Positions 40,001 through 52,928 of a DNA stretch of 64,000 bases are shown in pieces (position 1 is the stretch's first letter; each line of letters starts with the position of its first letter). The notes below the pieces were generated by a model. That model was not told the origin of the DNA. It made no database searches and worked only from the letters and a program-made list of their open reading frames with translations. The stretch is taken from NCBI GenBank assembly GCA_963514095.1, contig OY741269.1:19997190-20061189 (forward strand). The letters are read 5' to 3'. Source of the stretch: Eutrigla gurnardus (lineage: Eukaryota; Chordata; Actinopteri; Perciformes; Triglidae). The position numbers and the translations under genes were made by a program.

Positions 40001-43000
40001 AGAACAGGCTTGCATGAACTGCAGTTGCCCGAGCGTAGCCCCACGGGCTGCTAGGCTAGCCCAACTAGACAGGGGGTCCAACCCCCAAACACCCCCTGCA
40101 AAGAGCCACTTAGGGTCCCCAAAAGTGTGGAAACGCAGGGCAGACACACGGGAGGTCCCCGCTAAGAGGAGGCTTAAACTCCCTGGCATCAGAGTTTGCT
40201 CTGACTAAGGCGATGCTCCTTAATCTACAACAACCCAGGAGCTGGCGATTACGCAGCAGACACTTCAAGGTCTTCATCAGAGCAGTCCCCTGTGCTGTCC
40301 CCGGCTGGGGAGGATGTGCTCTCGATCAGGGCCTTAAAGAGCCTGGCAATAGTTGATGAGTGGAAGGGAGATGCAGTCTCTTATGGCTCTTACACCCAGG
40401 AGCACAGCCAACAGACGGGCTCAGTTCCTGGCTAAACACCAGCGATGAAACCTGTGATGAAGATGGCGCTGGCACGCCTGGGCTTAGATGTGCCGCCAAC
40501 GCAGGTAAATAAGCAGAGCGCCTTTTTCAGGCAGGCCCCTTCTACAGAGTCTTTTAGCGTTCCTCCTTCGGCTCCCTTCATTGAGGATGAGGGGCCATCG
40601 AGCAATTAGGGCCACCATCACGAGACAGTGGGTTCTATTCCACATATTTTTTAATTCGTAGACGTTTCTAGGAATAGTGATTTTAGAATTCCTTCAAACA
40701 ATATGGACAGATTCTAAATATAAAGGCCTATTGAAAACAGAATCATCAGGGATTTGTACAATGATTGTGATTCATAAACGTATAAAACGATTAACCCGCT
40801 CTCGTCCCCCGTCCGGTCTGGTTTTTAAAGAACCCACCTCTCTTTTTCCGGCGGTCCCTGATGAGTTTCTGGGTGATCCTCCTCCAGCGCGGCTGAGAGC
40901 TCAGCAGCTTCAGCTTGGACACGATGGAGAGGTCGTTGCTCACCGCCGGACGCAGCTCGTTGAACAGGAAGCGCAGGCGCTCGATGACGGGGGCGCACAC
41001 CTCCTTGTAGGAGCGGCCTTGTTCCTGGTGGGTCTGGAACGGGAAGCAAACGCGGTGGTGAAAGTCTCGCTCATCTCCCGTTTGAGCTCCGTGTGGAGGA
41101 TTTAACACCAGATTTCACACCTACCTTGATTAGGGAGCACTTTGCCTGGTAGACCATCCTGCACACGTCGATGACGGACTTAGGGAGGGACCGCTGCTTA
41201 CCCCCGTCCACGCCCAACGCACACTGGCTGACCAATGAGAGAGCAACGTGGCCTAGACAGGAAGAGGTTTCACACTCAACATGAAGCACCAATCATTTCA
41301 GGCGAGGCGACATAAACGCGTTAGGAGATAAAGTACGTTTCTACAGAAACCCTGAGAGGAAAAAACTATCGGATACTTTGTTCCAGGAAATAAAACTGAC
41401 CTGGAAGAAAACATGAATGCTTTTAGTCCAATTTTTTTTTCAGCTCAACTTTTAGGAACCTATAATCATCATCTTGGCAAAACAATATATTCTTTAACCT
41501 GTTAATTCAGAAACAGACTTGTAAAAATGGATCACCATATGTTATTTTTTTCCTCACTTCCCTCTCAGGGCGATAAAAACAGAATAAACTGCACCAAGAT
41601 GAGCTCACAGCTCCTCAGACAGCTGGTCTGAGACCAGCTCTCAGCTTACCAAGGTCCTGATGCTTGAGCAGGCAGCAGAGCAGCAGGCGGCCGACCTCCT
41701 CCACCGGGTGTTCGGGGGGGAAGGTGATGGGCGTGATGAGATGGTACTGCTTACAGCAGCGCTCGATCTGGCAGAGGAAGTCCTGCAATGGAGACAGACC
41801 CTGAATCTGTTTGGCATCCAGTCGTTGACCACGGTTACATAGACTCTAATATTCCTCTGTTCAGTCCCTCTGGGGGTTAACAACGTCACAATCACAATAA
41901 TAATAATAATAATCATTAATGAAGGTGCTTTATGAATATCAGAGTAATCACTGTTACTGCGTGTACCTTCACCGTGTGGTCCTGAGTGTTGTTGTCAGCG
42001 ATGGCCTGCAGGAACGGCTGTGCGTGGTCGCTGAGGGTGATCCTCCGGGAGTAGAGCTTGGCCTTGTCCGGTGTGGTGGTCCCCAGAGAGCTGCAGTGGT
42101 CCTCGTCCTTCTCCTCGTTGTAGTTGTAGTGGATCTGGCTGGTCTGAAGACCCCCGGAGAAGATGGACGACTGGAGCCATTCTGTATAAAGAGAGAGCTA
42201 GAGAGTTTAGATTGTGGCCGACTCGGACACAGAGAAGCGAGCTGATCTTGGATCAGTGAACCCACTGGCACATTCCAGCTCCATGGGGGAGAGGGGGGAG
42301 CTCTTGGCCAGGTAGGAGGCGTGGAGGCCCAGCAGCAGACCCAGGTTCCTCTCCGTGTCGATGAGGGGCGAAGAAAGACTGCTGAGGTCCGGGGTGGTGA
42401 CCGTCTCCTGGTTGGGCTGCAACACAAACATCAACAACCAGTTAGTTCAGGAGGTTTTCACTCACACAGCGTATGGGAATGGAAGCTTTCCAGGTGATAG
42501 CCGTCCCCGACTGGACGGTGTGTACCTCCATATACTGGCCCACACAGAAGGCCTGCATGGACTCCCTGGTGTCCTCGAACTGCAGCGCCGCCTCCAGAGC
42601 CACCACCGGGTCTTCGCCTGCAAATTGGGCTGTAACAGAGACGCTTCGTCACACCGGAGACCAGACGAAAACCAGATGATCTGGGATCAGGAGTCAAAGA
42701 AGTTAAATGTCTCACCCAGGATGCTGTTCCCAGTCAGAGACTGGGACTGAGCCTGGAAGTCCTTGATGTCGTAGACCTTCCCCTCGATGACGGTCCAGAA
42801 CCCTCCATCCTTGTTGTGGTTCTCCAGGTCGGCCTTCCGGATGAGCGAGACCTCCTCGTTGTTCTTGGAGCTCAGTCCCATGAAGAAGGACCCTGACGAG
42901 GTCAGAGAGAGAGAGCTGGTTACTTCCCACACAATCTTCAGCGTCACAACATTTATCACAGCGTAGTAGCTTGCAGCTGGTTTACCCATAATGCCTGGCC

Positions 43001-46000
43001 AGGCCAGGTCCTCGTTGTCGTCCCTCTCGTGTCCCGGGGCCAGGTGGTTGAAGCGGTCCAGGTGCTCCAGGAGTCCGGCCAGCAGGGGGATAGACCCGGT
43101 CTCCTGCATCAGACCAGCATCGATGGTGAGGAGGAGGACGATGGACACCACCAACTCCGGCAGCAGCACTCCTGTCAAAGCAGAGACAGCCAGGAGTCCA
43201 CATGTGTTTCTAAAAAGGGGGTCTACAGGCTCACACTTAGGACCGGCACAGGGGGATTACCGGTCAGATCTCCTTCGATGACGCGGGACACCTCGGCAAA
43301 GTGGCGGCGACCAGTCGAGGCAATGCTGGTGGCCACGGGGAGGATGTCTCCGATGTGAGTGCACAGCAGGGCGATGTACTTCTTTAGCAGGGAGCCCACA
43401 CCCAGGAGCTCCGGATCTGCAACGACAAAGACCACTGATCCAGAGCTGGTCCTCAAACCTAGTAGCTAGTCTGGGTCCCTGTCCGCACAACGATTTTTTA
43501 GAGTAAAAAAGGAGAAACCAGACCAGACCATGTGGAGAAACCAGAGACTGTCTGTGGTCCCCCAGAGGTCTACGATAGTAGCTCACATTAGTCCATATAC
43601 CAGACCAGACTATGTGGAGTATCTGGAATCCAGACTCACGTCTAGCCGGAGTGAAAGTAATAAAAACAAATGATCCCACAGTTCAAACTCAAAAACTCAT
43701 CGATACAGAATTCGGTTCGAACTCACGGTGATAAAAAAAAAAAAAAAATAGAAGTCAAAATTGATAAAGATAAAAGCAAAGGGGCAATATGACACATATC
43801 CACCATTAAATTATTATTATTTATTTTTAAGTCCCCCCGTCTAGAGGACTCACTGTAGCCGTTGAGGTTCTCGGTGCCGTTGACGCCCAGGTACAGCTTG
43901 CTGACCAGCAGCCTCTGGAAGCGCAGCAGCAGGTCCAGAGACGCCGAGCGCTCCTTGCTGACATGCTCCGCCTCCAGGTAGTTGGAGATGCGGCGAGCAA
44001 CGTCCTTCAGCCTGGCGATGGTCTGGGAGGCGATGTTCCTGCACGGATCACATGCGTTAATCACAAGCAACAAACCATGTCACCAGCGTCTAGGTTGTGG
44101 CGGTGGTGTACCTCAACAGCTGCTGCACCAGCTGCACCAAGGGGAGGCTCTGCTTCCCCGCCGACTCATAGATTCCTGTGTTGATGAGGTCTTTGTCCAG
44201 CATGGCGCGGCAGCGCTGCATGGTGGAGGCGTTGGCCTCCTGCTCGTCGATCTCCTTCTCTTTCTGAGCCTCCTTCTTGGCTTCAATGTCCTGTCAGGGA
44301 AAAAGAGAAGTTATGAAAGTGATTTCTCTATCCAGATTCAAAGTCAAAGAGGCGGGGTGCTGTTGCCACAGCAACAGAAATGTTTCCTTTCTGGTCTGTT
44401 GGACTCTAAATAGACCATAATGTACTAAATGAACATCATGCTGGATTCAAGAAGACTTGAAACTAGAGATTGAGACCATAAACTCACGTTTACAATGTTT
44501 ACTGAGATAATACATCGAGAGAGAAGTAGGCTCATTTTCTCATAGACTTCTATACAATCAGAGAGGAGTCGCCCCCTGGTGGCCGACAGAGAGAATGCAG
44601 CTTTAAGGACCTTCAGCTTCATTGTTCAGAGGTTGTCTATCGGTTTAAACAAACTACAACTCTCAGTAAGTGACTACATTTAAAATGCTTGTTGTGTGAT
44701 GCATTATACCCCCACGGACCTGGATCTCAGCGGAGATGGCTGCGTTCAGGGCCGACTCCAAGCCGCCGTCGGCCATCAGGCTGCTGACCAACAGGTCGAT
44801 CATGAAGCGGCGTCCAGGGCTCACGCTCATCTCGTTCCCAGACGCTGGGATGGATGGATGGATAAATAAATAAAATGTCAGGTTGTTTGTAAAAGATCAG
44901 AGCTAATGGATGCGTCAGTGTGGTGTTCTTCACCCACCGGTGTTGGGCAGCAGCGAGGACAGCGCCCGCGCTCTCTCCTCGGCGGTGGGCAGCAGCACCG
45001 ACCAGCCGCTCTGCAGGACGGCTTGGGCCGCCGCCTGGACAGTGTTGAGCACGCCGGCGTTGCTGGCGAGCACCACCACCGTTTGTTTGAGGTTGTTGAG
45101 CAGCACGCTGCCGAGACCCAGACCCAGCTCCTCCGGGTCCACCTGATTACTGATGGCTGCATGGAGCTGAGAACAGGGGGTTCCCAGGTATACATGAACA
45201 TCGTGATCAGCAGTACAATCGGTCTTTATTCTTGTACCCATCTTACTCTATTTAGCTTGTTTTTATTATCTTACAATATGCAAAATAGATAAATAAAAAA
45301 AACATCTGGATCTCCTGCTTTGCCTGTAATTTCAATTATAATGTCTTTCATTTGAACACTTGTCTTTTTGAAGATGTATGTAAAATGCTTAGAATTGCCT
45401 TGTTGAATTGCAGAATAAATGTGTGATATAAATAAATGTGTGATATAAATAAATGTGTGATATAAATAAATGTGTGATATAAATGAATGTGTGATATAAA
45501 TAACTGCGTGTCGTCAACGAGACTCGAGAGATGGTGTTGACGTTGAGTAAAAGGAAGGTGGTCTACCTGGAGCCGGAGCAGGTTGAGCGTGGAGACCACC
45601 ATGCACTCCTTCTCCTGAGGGGGGGGCCAGTCAGAGCTGCCGTCCATCCCGTCGCTGACCTGTCGCAGCAGCAGGTCCAACTGCTCAAAGGTCACGGGGC
45701 AGACGTCCACCACGAAGGGCACCCGCTGCCCGACCGACCACTGAGAGCAGGAGGACCAGGCGAAGCTCTGAGGACACAACAACACACACCCAGTAGGTTT
45801 CAGGTCCGTCGAGCGTATACAGGGAATATAAATCCCACCGACGGGGGAGGAGCATCACCTGTCCAGGGCCGCAGCAGATCCCCACGATGTGCTTGGCGTT
45901 GAGGCCCGGCAGCGCCTTCGGCTGCTTCTTGTTGGAGAACAGTGTGTCAAAGTGCTGCAGTTTGTCGTTGCTGCCCCAGCTGTGCACCTCGCCGTCCTCG

Positions 46001-49000
46001 GTGAGGGCGAGGCAGTGAGTCGAGCCCACGGCAACATCCACCACCTTCTTCCCTGCTGGGACACAAACACACACACACTTAGAAAAACTATTAACGCTTA
46101 TTACAGGTACACAGGACTACACCCATTCATACTAAATATAGTAGGAAAATATATTCTATATTTGGCATCTAAAAGCATCTATACGCAGTTGAAAGGACCT
46201 GATTAACTGGGCGACTCACCCTGCAGACTGTCTAGTAACTTGGGGTATCGAACGTGCTCGTCGGTGCCATGGCCGAGCCGCTGGTTGTCTCCCTTCCCCC
46301 ACGTGTAAACCTGGCCGTCCTTGGTGAGGGCCACGGAGAACTGGCTTCCGCAGCACACCTTCACCATGTCCAGGTCCTGCAGCTTCTCCACCAGTTTGGG
46401 GGTCTTGCAGCCGTCGCTGCCCCCTCGGCCCAGTTTACCGTAGTCCCCGTCCCCCCAGGACCAGACCTGACCTGTGGAGACGCACGGAGACGGTAAGCAA
46501 CTGGGCAGCAGCAACCAGGCAGGAACTGGGCAGCAACTGAGCAGCGACCGGGCAGCAGCCGGGCAGTAACCTCACAATCAGAAATTATCCCAACATGGGG
46601 TAACTGCAGTTCCTCAAACAACCACTGGAGGCTCCAAAAGCTAGTCAATCTGCATCAACTTCCATGTTAAAATGACCAACTTTACAACAGATAAAAATGT
46701 GGTTACAGACTCTTTCACATCATCAGCTCTTTTGCCCTGATGTGAATACATTACTGACGCATGCTAATGGATGAAGTCCTTCTTACCGTTCTCCGTCACA
46801 GCGAGCGTCTGGGCGTCACCGCTCCCACACGCTACGTCCACCACCTTGAGCCCCTTCAGCGCCGTTACCAGCATGGGCGTGGTCTGGTCCTCACTGGAGC
46901 CTGGAAGCACAGTCACAAGAAGGCTCTTCATCACTAACAAACACACAGACGTGTGGTCACTCGCTGCAGGCTGATGGGGGCGGAGCTTACCGTGGCCCAG
47001 CCGGCCGTAGTTCCCTCGGCCCCATGTATAGAGCTCGCCGTCGGCAGTGAGGGCGGCGCTGTACGTGCTCCCACAGGCAACGTGGACCACGTGCTTCCCC
47101 GTCTGCTTCCCGTTGAAGGCTGCGATCACCGTCGGCTCTTCTAGATACCTGCAGACGAGCAGATGTAGAAGGAGATACACCGGCAATCAGGTATGTTCTT
47201 ATATACGAGTAATAATTTACGCCTGAACCCTGACCCACAAACCGAGGTACATACTGAACCCTGAACCCCAAACCGAGGTAAATACTGAACCTTGACCCAC
47301 AAACCGAGGTAAATACTGAACCCTGAGCCCCAAACCGAGGTAAATACTGAACCCTGAGCCCCAAACCGAGGTAAATACTGAACCCTGACCCCCAAACCGA
47401 GGTAAATACTGAACCTTGACCCACAAACCGAGGTATATACTGAACCCTGACCCAGAAACCGAGGTATATACTGAACCCTGACCCACATACCGAGGTAGGT
47501 ACTGAACCTAGACCCCCCAAACCGAGGTACGTACTGAAACTTGACCCCCCAAATCAAGGTACGTACTGAACTTTGACCCAATGACCTGCGTTTGCTTACG
47601 TGGTGTCTCCGTGTCCCAGGCGGCCCCCGTCCCCGCAGCCCCACGAGAACACCTCTCCATTGGACGACAGGACCAGGTAGTGCTGCCCATCAGGATGAGC
47701 CGCCAGCTTCACGATCTTCCTGGAGCTCAGACCGTGGATCAGCATCGGAGCCTACAACGACACGATTCAGAGACTCAGCTGCCTGCACCAGGACGGACCA
47801 TGTTAACAGACAGAGACCAGCTCCAGGACTGACCAGGGTCGTGCTCTTGTAGTTCTGGGTGTACACAGCACCGGTGCTGGACAGGATAAGGAAGCCCTTC
47901 TCCGAGCAGACGATCTGAGCGACCCCGAGACTCGACAGGGCTTTGCAGTAAATGGGCCCATTAACGTTGGCGTACAGCTTCCAGCCCAGCAGGCCCCAGG
48001 CAATCACTTCCTGTAGGGTCCCCTGGAGGCAGGAGACGGAGACAGTGACATGATGGTCGTAGCAACAACACACAACCATTGAAAAACTCACACTGTGTAT
48101 ACACGTCAACCTTTCACATCGGGGACGATCAGAGGTGGGTAGTAATGCGCTACATTTACTCTGTTACATTTACTTGAGTAACTTTTTGGAAAAATTGTAC
48201 TTCTATGAGTAGTTTCAAAGCAGCATACTTTTTACTTTTACTTAAGTAAATTTGTGAAGAAGGAGCGGTACTTTTACTCCGTTACATTGGGCTGATTCTG
48301 CTCGCTACTTTTTTTTTTATCGATCCGTCTGCTGCATGGTCTGTTTTGTTTATGTGGGGACCAGAGCCAGTGGCGCCGCCAGCCGGAATCCTGTACGCAC
48401 TGTGCGTACTTTTTTGAAGGTGGACTAGATATTTAAATTTCAGCGGGTGACACCAAACCACGTCTGCCCAAGCAAGTCAGAGCTTTTCTTTCGCTCACAC
48501 AGTGACCTGGAGAGACGCAGCCGCATTTGAGAGGACGATCGCGCGTGTGTGCGCAATTACGCATAGCGTGTGTTGGTCCCTCTCCACTACACAATACAGC
48601 TCGGCTCTAGTCTCGTCACCTCTCTGCTGCTGAGCACTGTGGGCCGAGCCGATGCACGTCTCTCTCCCCGGGCCAGCAGAGTTATCATACCGTACTGTGC
48701 GTGTGTGTCCAAGCGTGTGTGTGCGTGCGTGCGTGGAGTGCTCACTGATACTGAAAACATTAGATTCTGTCTAAAAAAAGTATTTCTCCATTTGTTGTTG
48801 TATTTTGCCGTTTCTGTGCGTACATTGAAATTGAATCCTAGTGACGTCTAACTCCGTTTCACCAATCAGGCAAAGCCTAAGCCATCACATGACCGCACAC
48901 ACATTCCCCGCGGCAAACAGGCGGAAAAGAGCGCAGAAACAAAACGATGGAGACGGCATGCAATTCCGAAGAAGCCGAAGAGGAGGAGGCACAACACCCC

Positions 49001-52000
49001 TGGCCCCACATAAAAGAAATGTTCACACTCCAGGCAAAAAAAAAAAAACAGCTACATTATGCGTTGCCATTTGTGTCTCCCGAAACAAGTGGAGTTATTT
49101 ATTTATTATTGTTTATTATAAACTGTTTCAGTTGTCTAAGGGAATTCTCCGTGCATTATTTGAGATTATTTGACCTGATTAATAAAGGAGGTTACTCGGC
49201 AGTTACTCTGTACTTGAGTAGTTTTTTCACCCATTACTTTTTACTCTTACTCAAGTAACACAGGGTGACAATACTTTTTACTTTTACTTGAGTCATATTA
49301 TTCTAAAGTAACAGTACTCTTACTTGAGTACAATTTTTGGCTAATCTACCCACCTCTGGGGACGATCAATGTGGGATGTAGGACATTACTAGTATAATTG
49401 CCACATCAAGTTTTTAGGCCTCCATCTTGTGATGTTGAGGCGTGAGTTTTTGTATGTGGACGGAAATATCCATAAAGGAGGTATGATGGTGGTGATGGTA
49501 TAGAACTTTTGAACTTGAATTTTATTTATATTGTGTGAATAATGAGTAAATTAATTAATAATAACAATAAGAAACACACCGTCAAAGAGAGTTAAATGAC
49601 TTCCTGATGTGAAATTTAAATTTAAAAATTAAAGCCCTCTAAAATGCTATAATCTATATACGAGATCTGAGAAAATACTGAGATACTATTATTTAAACCT
49701 ACTTTCACATTTGATCCATAGCTGTTCAACAACTAACAGGTGTTTATTCAAGCCTGATCATCACCATATCATACAGTACAATAAATAGGACAGTGTGTAC
49801 ATCCAATATAGATATAGATCCATATCATAAAGGAAGAGCCAACATAACCCCAGTTGTAGAAGATAACTAATCATTGCCAGTTGATAAAGAGAGTGGTCAC
49901 CTTGTGTGATGTGGGTGAGTTGCAGTGCGGAGGGCTGCAGGGAGACGCCAGCCGGTCCAGGTGAGCCATGATCACCACGGCCGTTTGCCGCAGGTCGATC
50001 GCCAGGTCATTATCCTGAGGCAACGTCAGATAGCGCAGGAAGCTCTCATTAGGACTCATCTGGGCTGTGAGGATCTGAAAACCACAGTAATCAACCACAA
50101 AGTGCTCATTAGCTCCGAGAAGCACTTTAAGACCCGGCGTTCCTAAGAAACACAACGAGGAAACGTTGTGTTGGGGAGCTGGATTCTCTCATTCTCCCGT
50201 CTTATCTAGCTGTGATTTAATATGAATAACCAGATGAAAAGGATGCTAAAATAACTCCATAATGATGGTGATCGTATCGTAGACCTCTGGGGGACCACAG
50301 ACAGTCTCTGGTTTCTCTATATAGTCTGGTCTGGTCTCTGGACTAATGTGAGCTATTATCGTAGATCTCTGGGGGTCCACAGACACAGGAGACAAGGTTT
50401 GGTTCCTCCATTTAGGATCTCTAGCATCTCAACGCTGAGAGGATTTAGAGACGGCATCATGCAAATTTCTTTCCTGGAATTCAAATATTTCATCGCCTCA
50501 GCACATATTTGCATCCATTTACATGGAGTTTGTGTGCAAAACAAAGTGAGACAGATGGTGGCGGTCTCCGAGAGGAAATGCTCACCTCTGCTTCCTCCTC
50601 AGGGACGGGCTCCTCCTTGCTGCTGTGGATGTTGTGGAAGCGCTGCAGGAGGGGCAGCAGGGGGGCGCTGGTCCCCTGGGTGGACCGCTCGTTGTCCATC
50701 TCTCTGGTCCCGCTTTCCCACAGACGCAGCAGCAGCAGCACGGCAGACAGCAGCTGGCTGGGGGGAGACCAGAATCCAGGATCACTCACTAACTATCCAG
50801 TTCTAGGTAGAGGACTACGTAGAGGATTACCAAGGGGACTACGTAGAGGACTACATAGAGGAATAAAGAGAGGACTACCTATGGGACAACCCAGAGGACT
50901 AGGTAGAGGACAGACATTAGTCCACAGAATTTGGTTGTGGTTTTGGGGGTCTCTGGTTACCTGAGTGTCCCCCTCTGCACAGCCAGCTCCAGCAGGATGG
51001 CCAGGGCCAGGTGCTGGTCCTGGAGGGGAATGTTGCCTTTGGTGCTGGCGCTCCCGTGGACGTCGCTGGTCCCAGAGAAGACAAGTAAAGATTATCCATC
51101 ACGTCTTAAAGTAAACACGCTGAGCGGCGGATCAGTAAGTAACGGACCTGAGGAACTTGGTGGCCCTCTCTACAACCTCGAGCCAGACCGAGGACACGGT
51201 CCCCTCGTCGAACAGCGTGGCCTCTGGGAGGGCTCGCAGCGCATCCAGAGACTCCTGGAGCAGCTCGCTGCAGAGGTCCGCATCATCACCTGGAGAACAC
51301 AGACCTGGTTTTAGACTCACCACACAAGGGGACCCACATATATAAAAGGTTCTCCAAGACCAGCAAGGAGTTAAAAGTCTGAAGTCTAAAATGCAACCGA
51401 TGCAAGAAGTTAGTGTGGAGAACCGTTTATACATTGCGTATCGGTTCTGAGCTGCTCGATGAATACGGACTCAACCTTGCATGTTTAAACAGACAATAAG
51501 CTATAAACGAAACACATCTAATAAATAACCTGCATAAGGCATGCGACAATATCAAGATAAATTCACATATTTTATGTTTATTACAACGCCAACAACCGGC
51601 ATCTGTGCTACCTAACTTTTCCATGAATATACTACATTCATTTTTCTAATTAACACATCACAACATGTGACAACACCTCGTTAAGGTCCTTAGGGTGATG
51701 GCCGTTGATGGTTATGGTTGGTTTTATTTATATGAGGCTAAATTGTCATCTTATGGGTGTTTATTGATCGGGCGGTTGGGCTAAGATCGGTAGCTTTCAC
51801 TTGATGTCATAGCAACGGAAAACATCCGGTGTTAGCGGAACCAAGCAACGTGCTTATATCGGCTATGACTATTATTTTGTCCTTTTTAGTGAACAACAAT
51901 CAAACAATCCTAAATAAGATGACCGTGGATCAAAAGGTCTCTCTGCATAAAAACAAGGATAAATACATTTTCTAAAAATGTATTTTGTAGCTTGTAGGCT

Positions 52001-52880
52001 CCATTTTTCACATCTCCACCATGATGAATCCAGATCTACTCATCACAGTAAAATCCTATCTGCTCCCGTCCCAGGTGGAGGATTTGTACGTGGGATCATT
52101 CAGCAGGTGGAGGCTGAAAACACAGCCCACTGTTACACTGTTGGTTCCAGGAATACAACGAGACGGAGGCTGACGAGGCTTAACAGCCCGTCTGTGTGCG
52201 TCTCCTGTTACAGGAAGGCTAGAAGAGGGCGGCTCGCTGGTCCTACCCAGTCCCTGTGGACTCCAGCACCGGTCCAACCAAAACAGCATCTCTACTCACC
52301 AAGCTTCACAACAAAAGGACTTAAAAAACATTTTTTTTAAAAAAAGCACCAAACCATAGAGCTTCCTACCATCTCCATCGTAGAGTTTTAACCTCAGTTC
52401 ATGTTGAAACAGTTGAAACCACAGATAATGGCATTGGCTCATCTACGTTGGAACATCTAGCGGCGGAACGTTCCACGCTGGCGTTCTCCTTCAAATACAT
52501 GTATGTGTGTGGCCACTTAATATGAAGCACACCCACATCTGGAGAGTCTGTTTAGATTACATTCTCCATCACTGGTGGTTAAAGGTTCCATTTATTCCAG
52601 GATTCACGTTTTGCTGTTTTTACGACGTTTAAAAAGTGGTCGTCACTGACGGCAACCGAAGGCCAAGGACCGGTTGCCAATGGCAACCCGGCATCCATTA
52701 CCAGCGGGGGACACAACGCGTCACACTGCCACGTTCTTACCTGACCTCCAGGCCCGACGCAGGAAGGCGAAGGCGAAGGAGAGCGCTGCCCTGGAGCCGA
52801 CTCTGGCCAAACCTTCAACACCTTTACTGGCCGGACGAGGGCTGGAAACACAACCACACACACGGAGGCATTAACACAGG

Positions 52881-52928
<48 letters not shown>

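Noticed and set aside
39897..40208. 103-codon frame as a host gene
   Set aside because: Cysteine pattern matches a DIRS-type ORF1 start and the sequence downstream is broken; it is a retroelement fragment.
47141..47644. 167-codon minus-strand frame with repeated GSGFSIYLG
   Set aside because: It is the minisatellite in the intron between exons 12 and 13, open in several frames because of its 30-31 bp period.
50348..50964. Plus-strand frames with repeated RRGLxRGL
   Set aside because: Antisense of exon 9 running into the degenerate GAGGACTACG tandem repeat.
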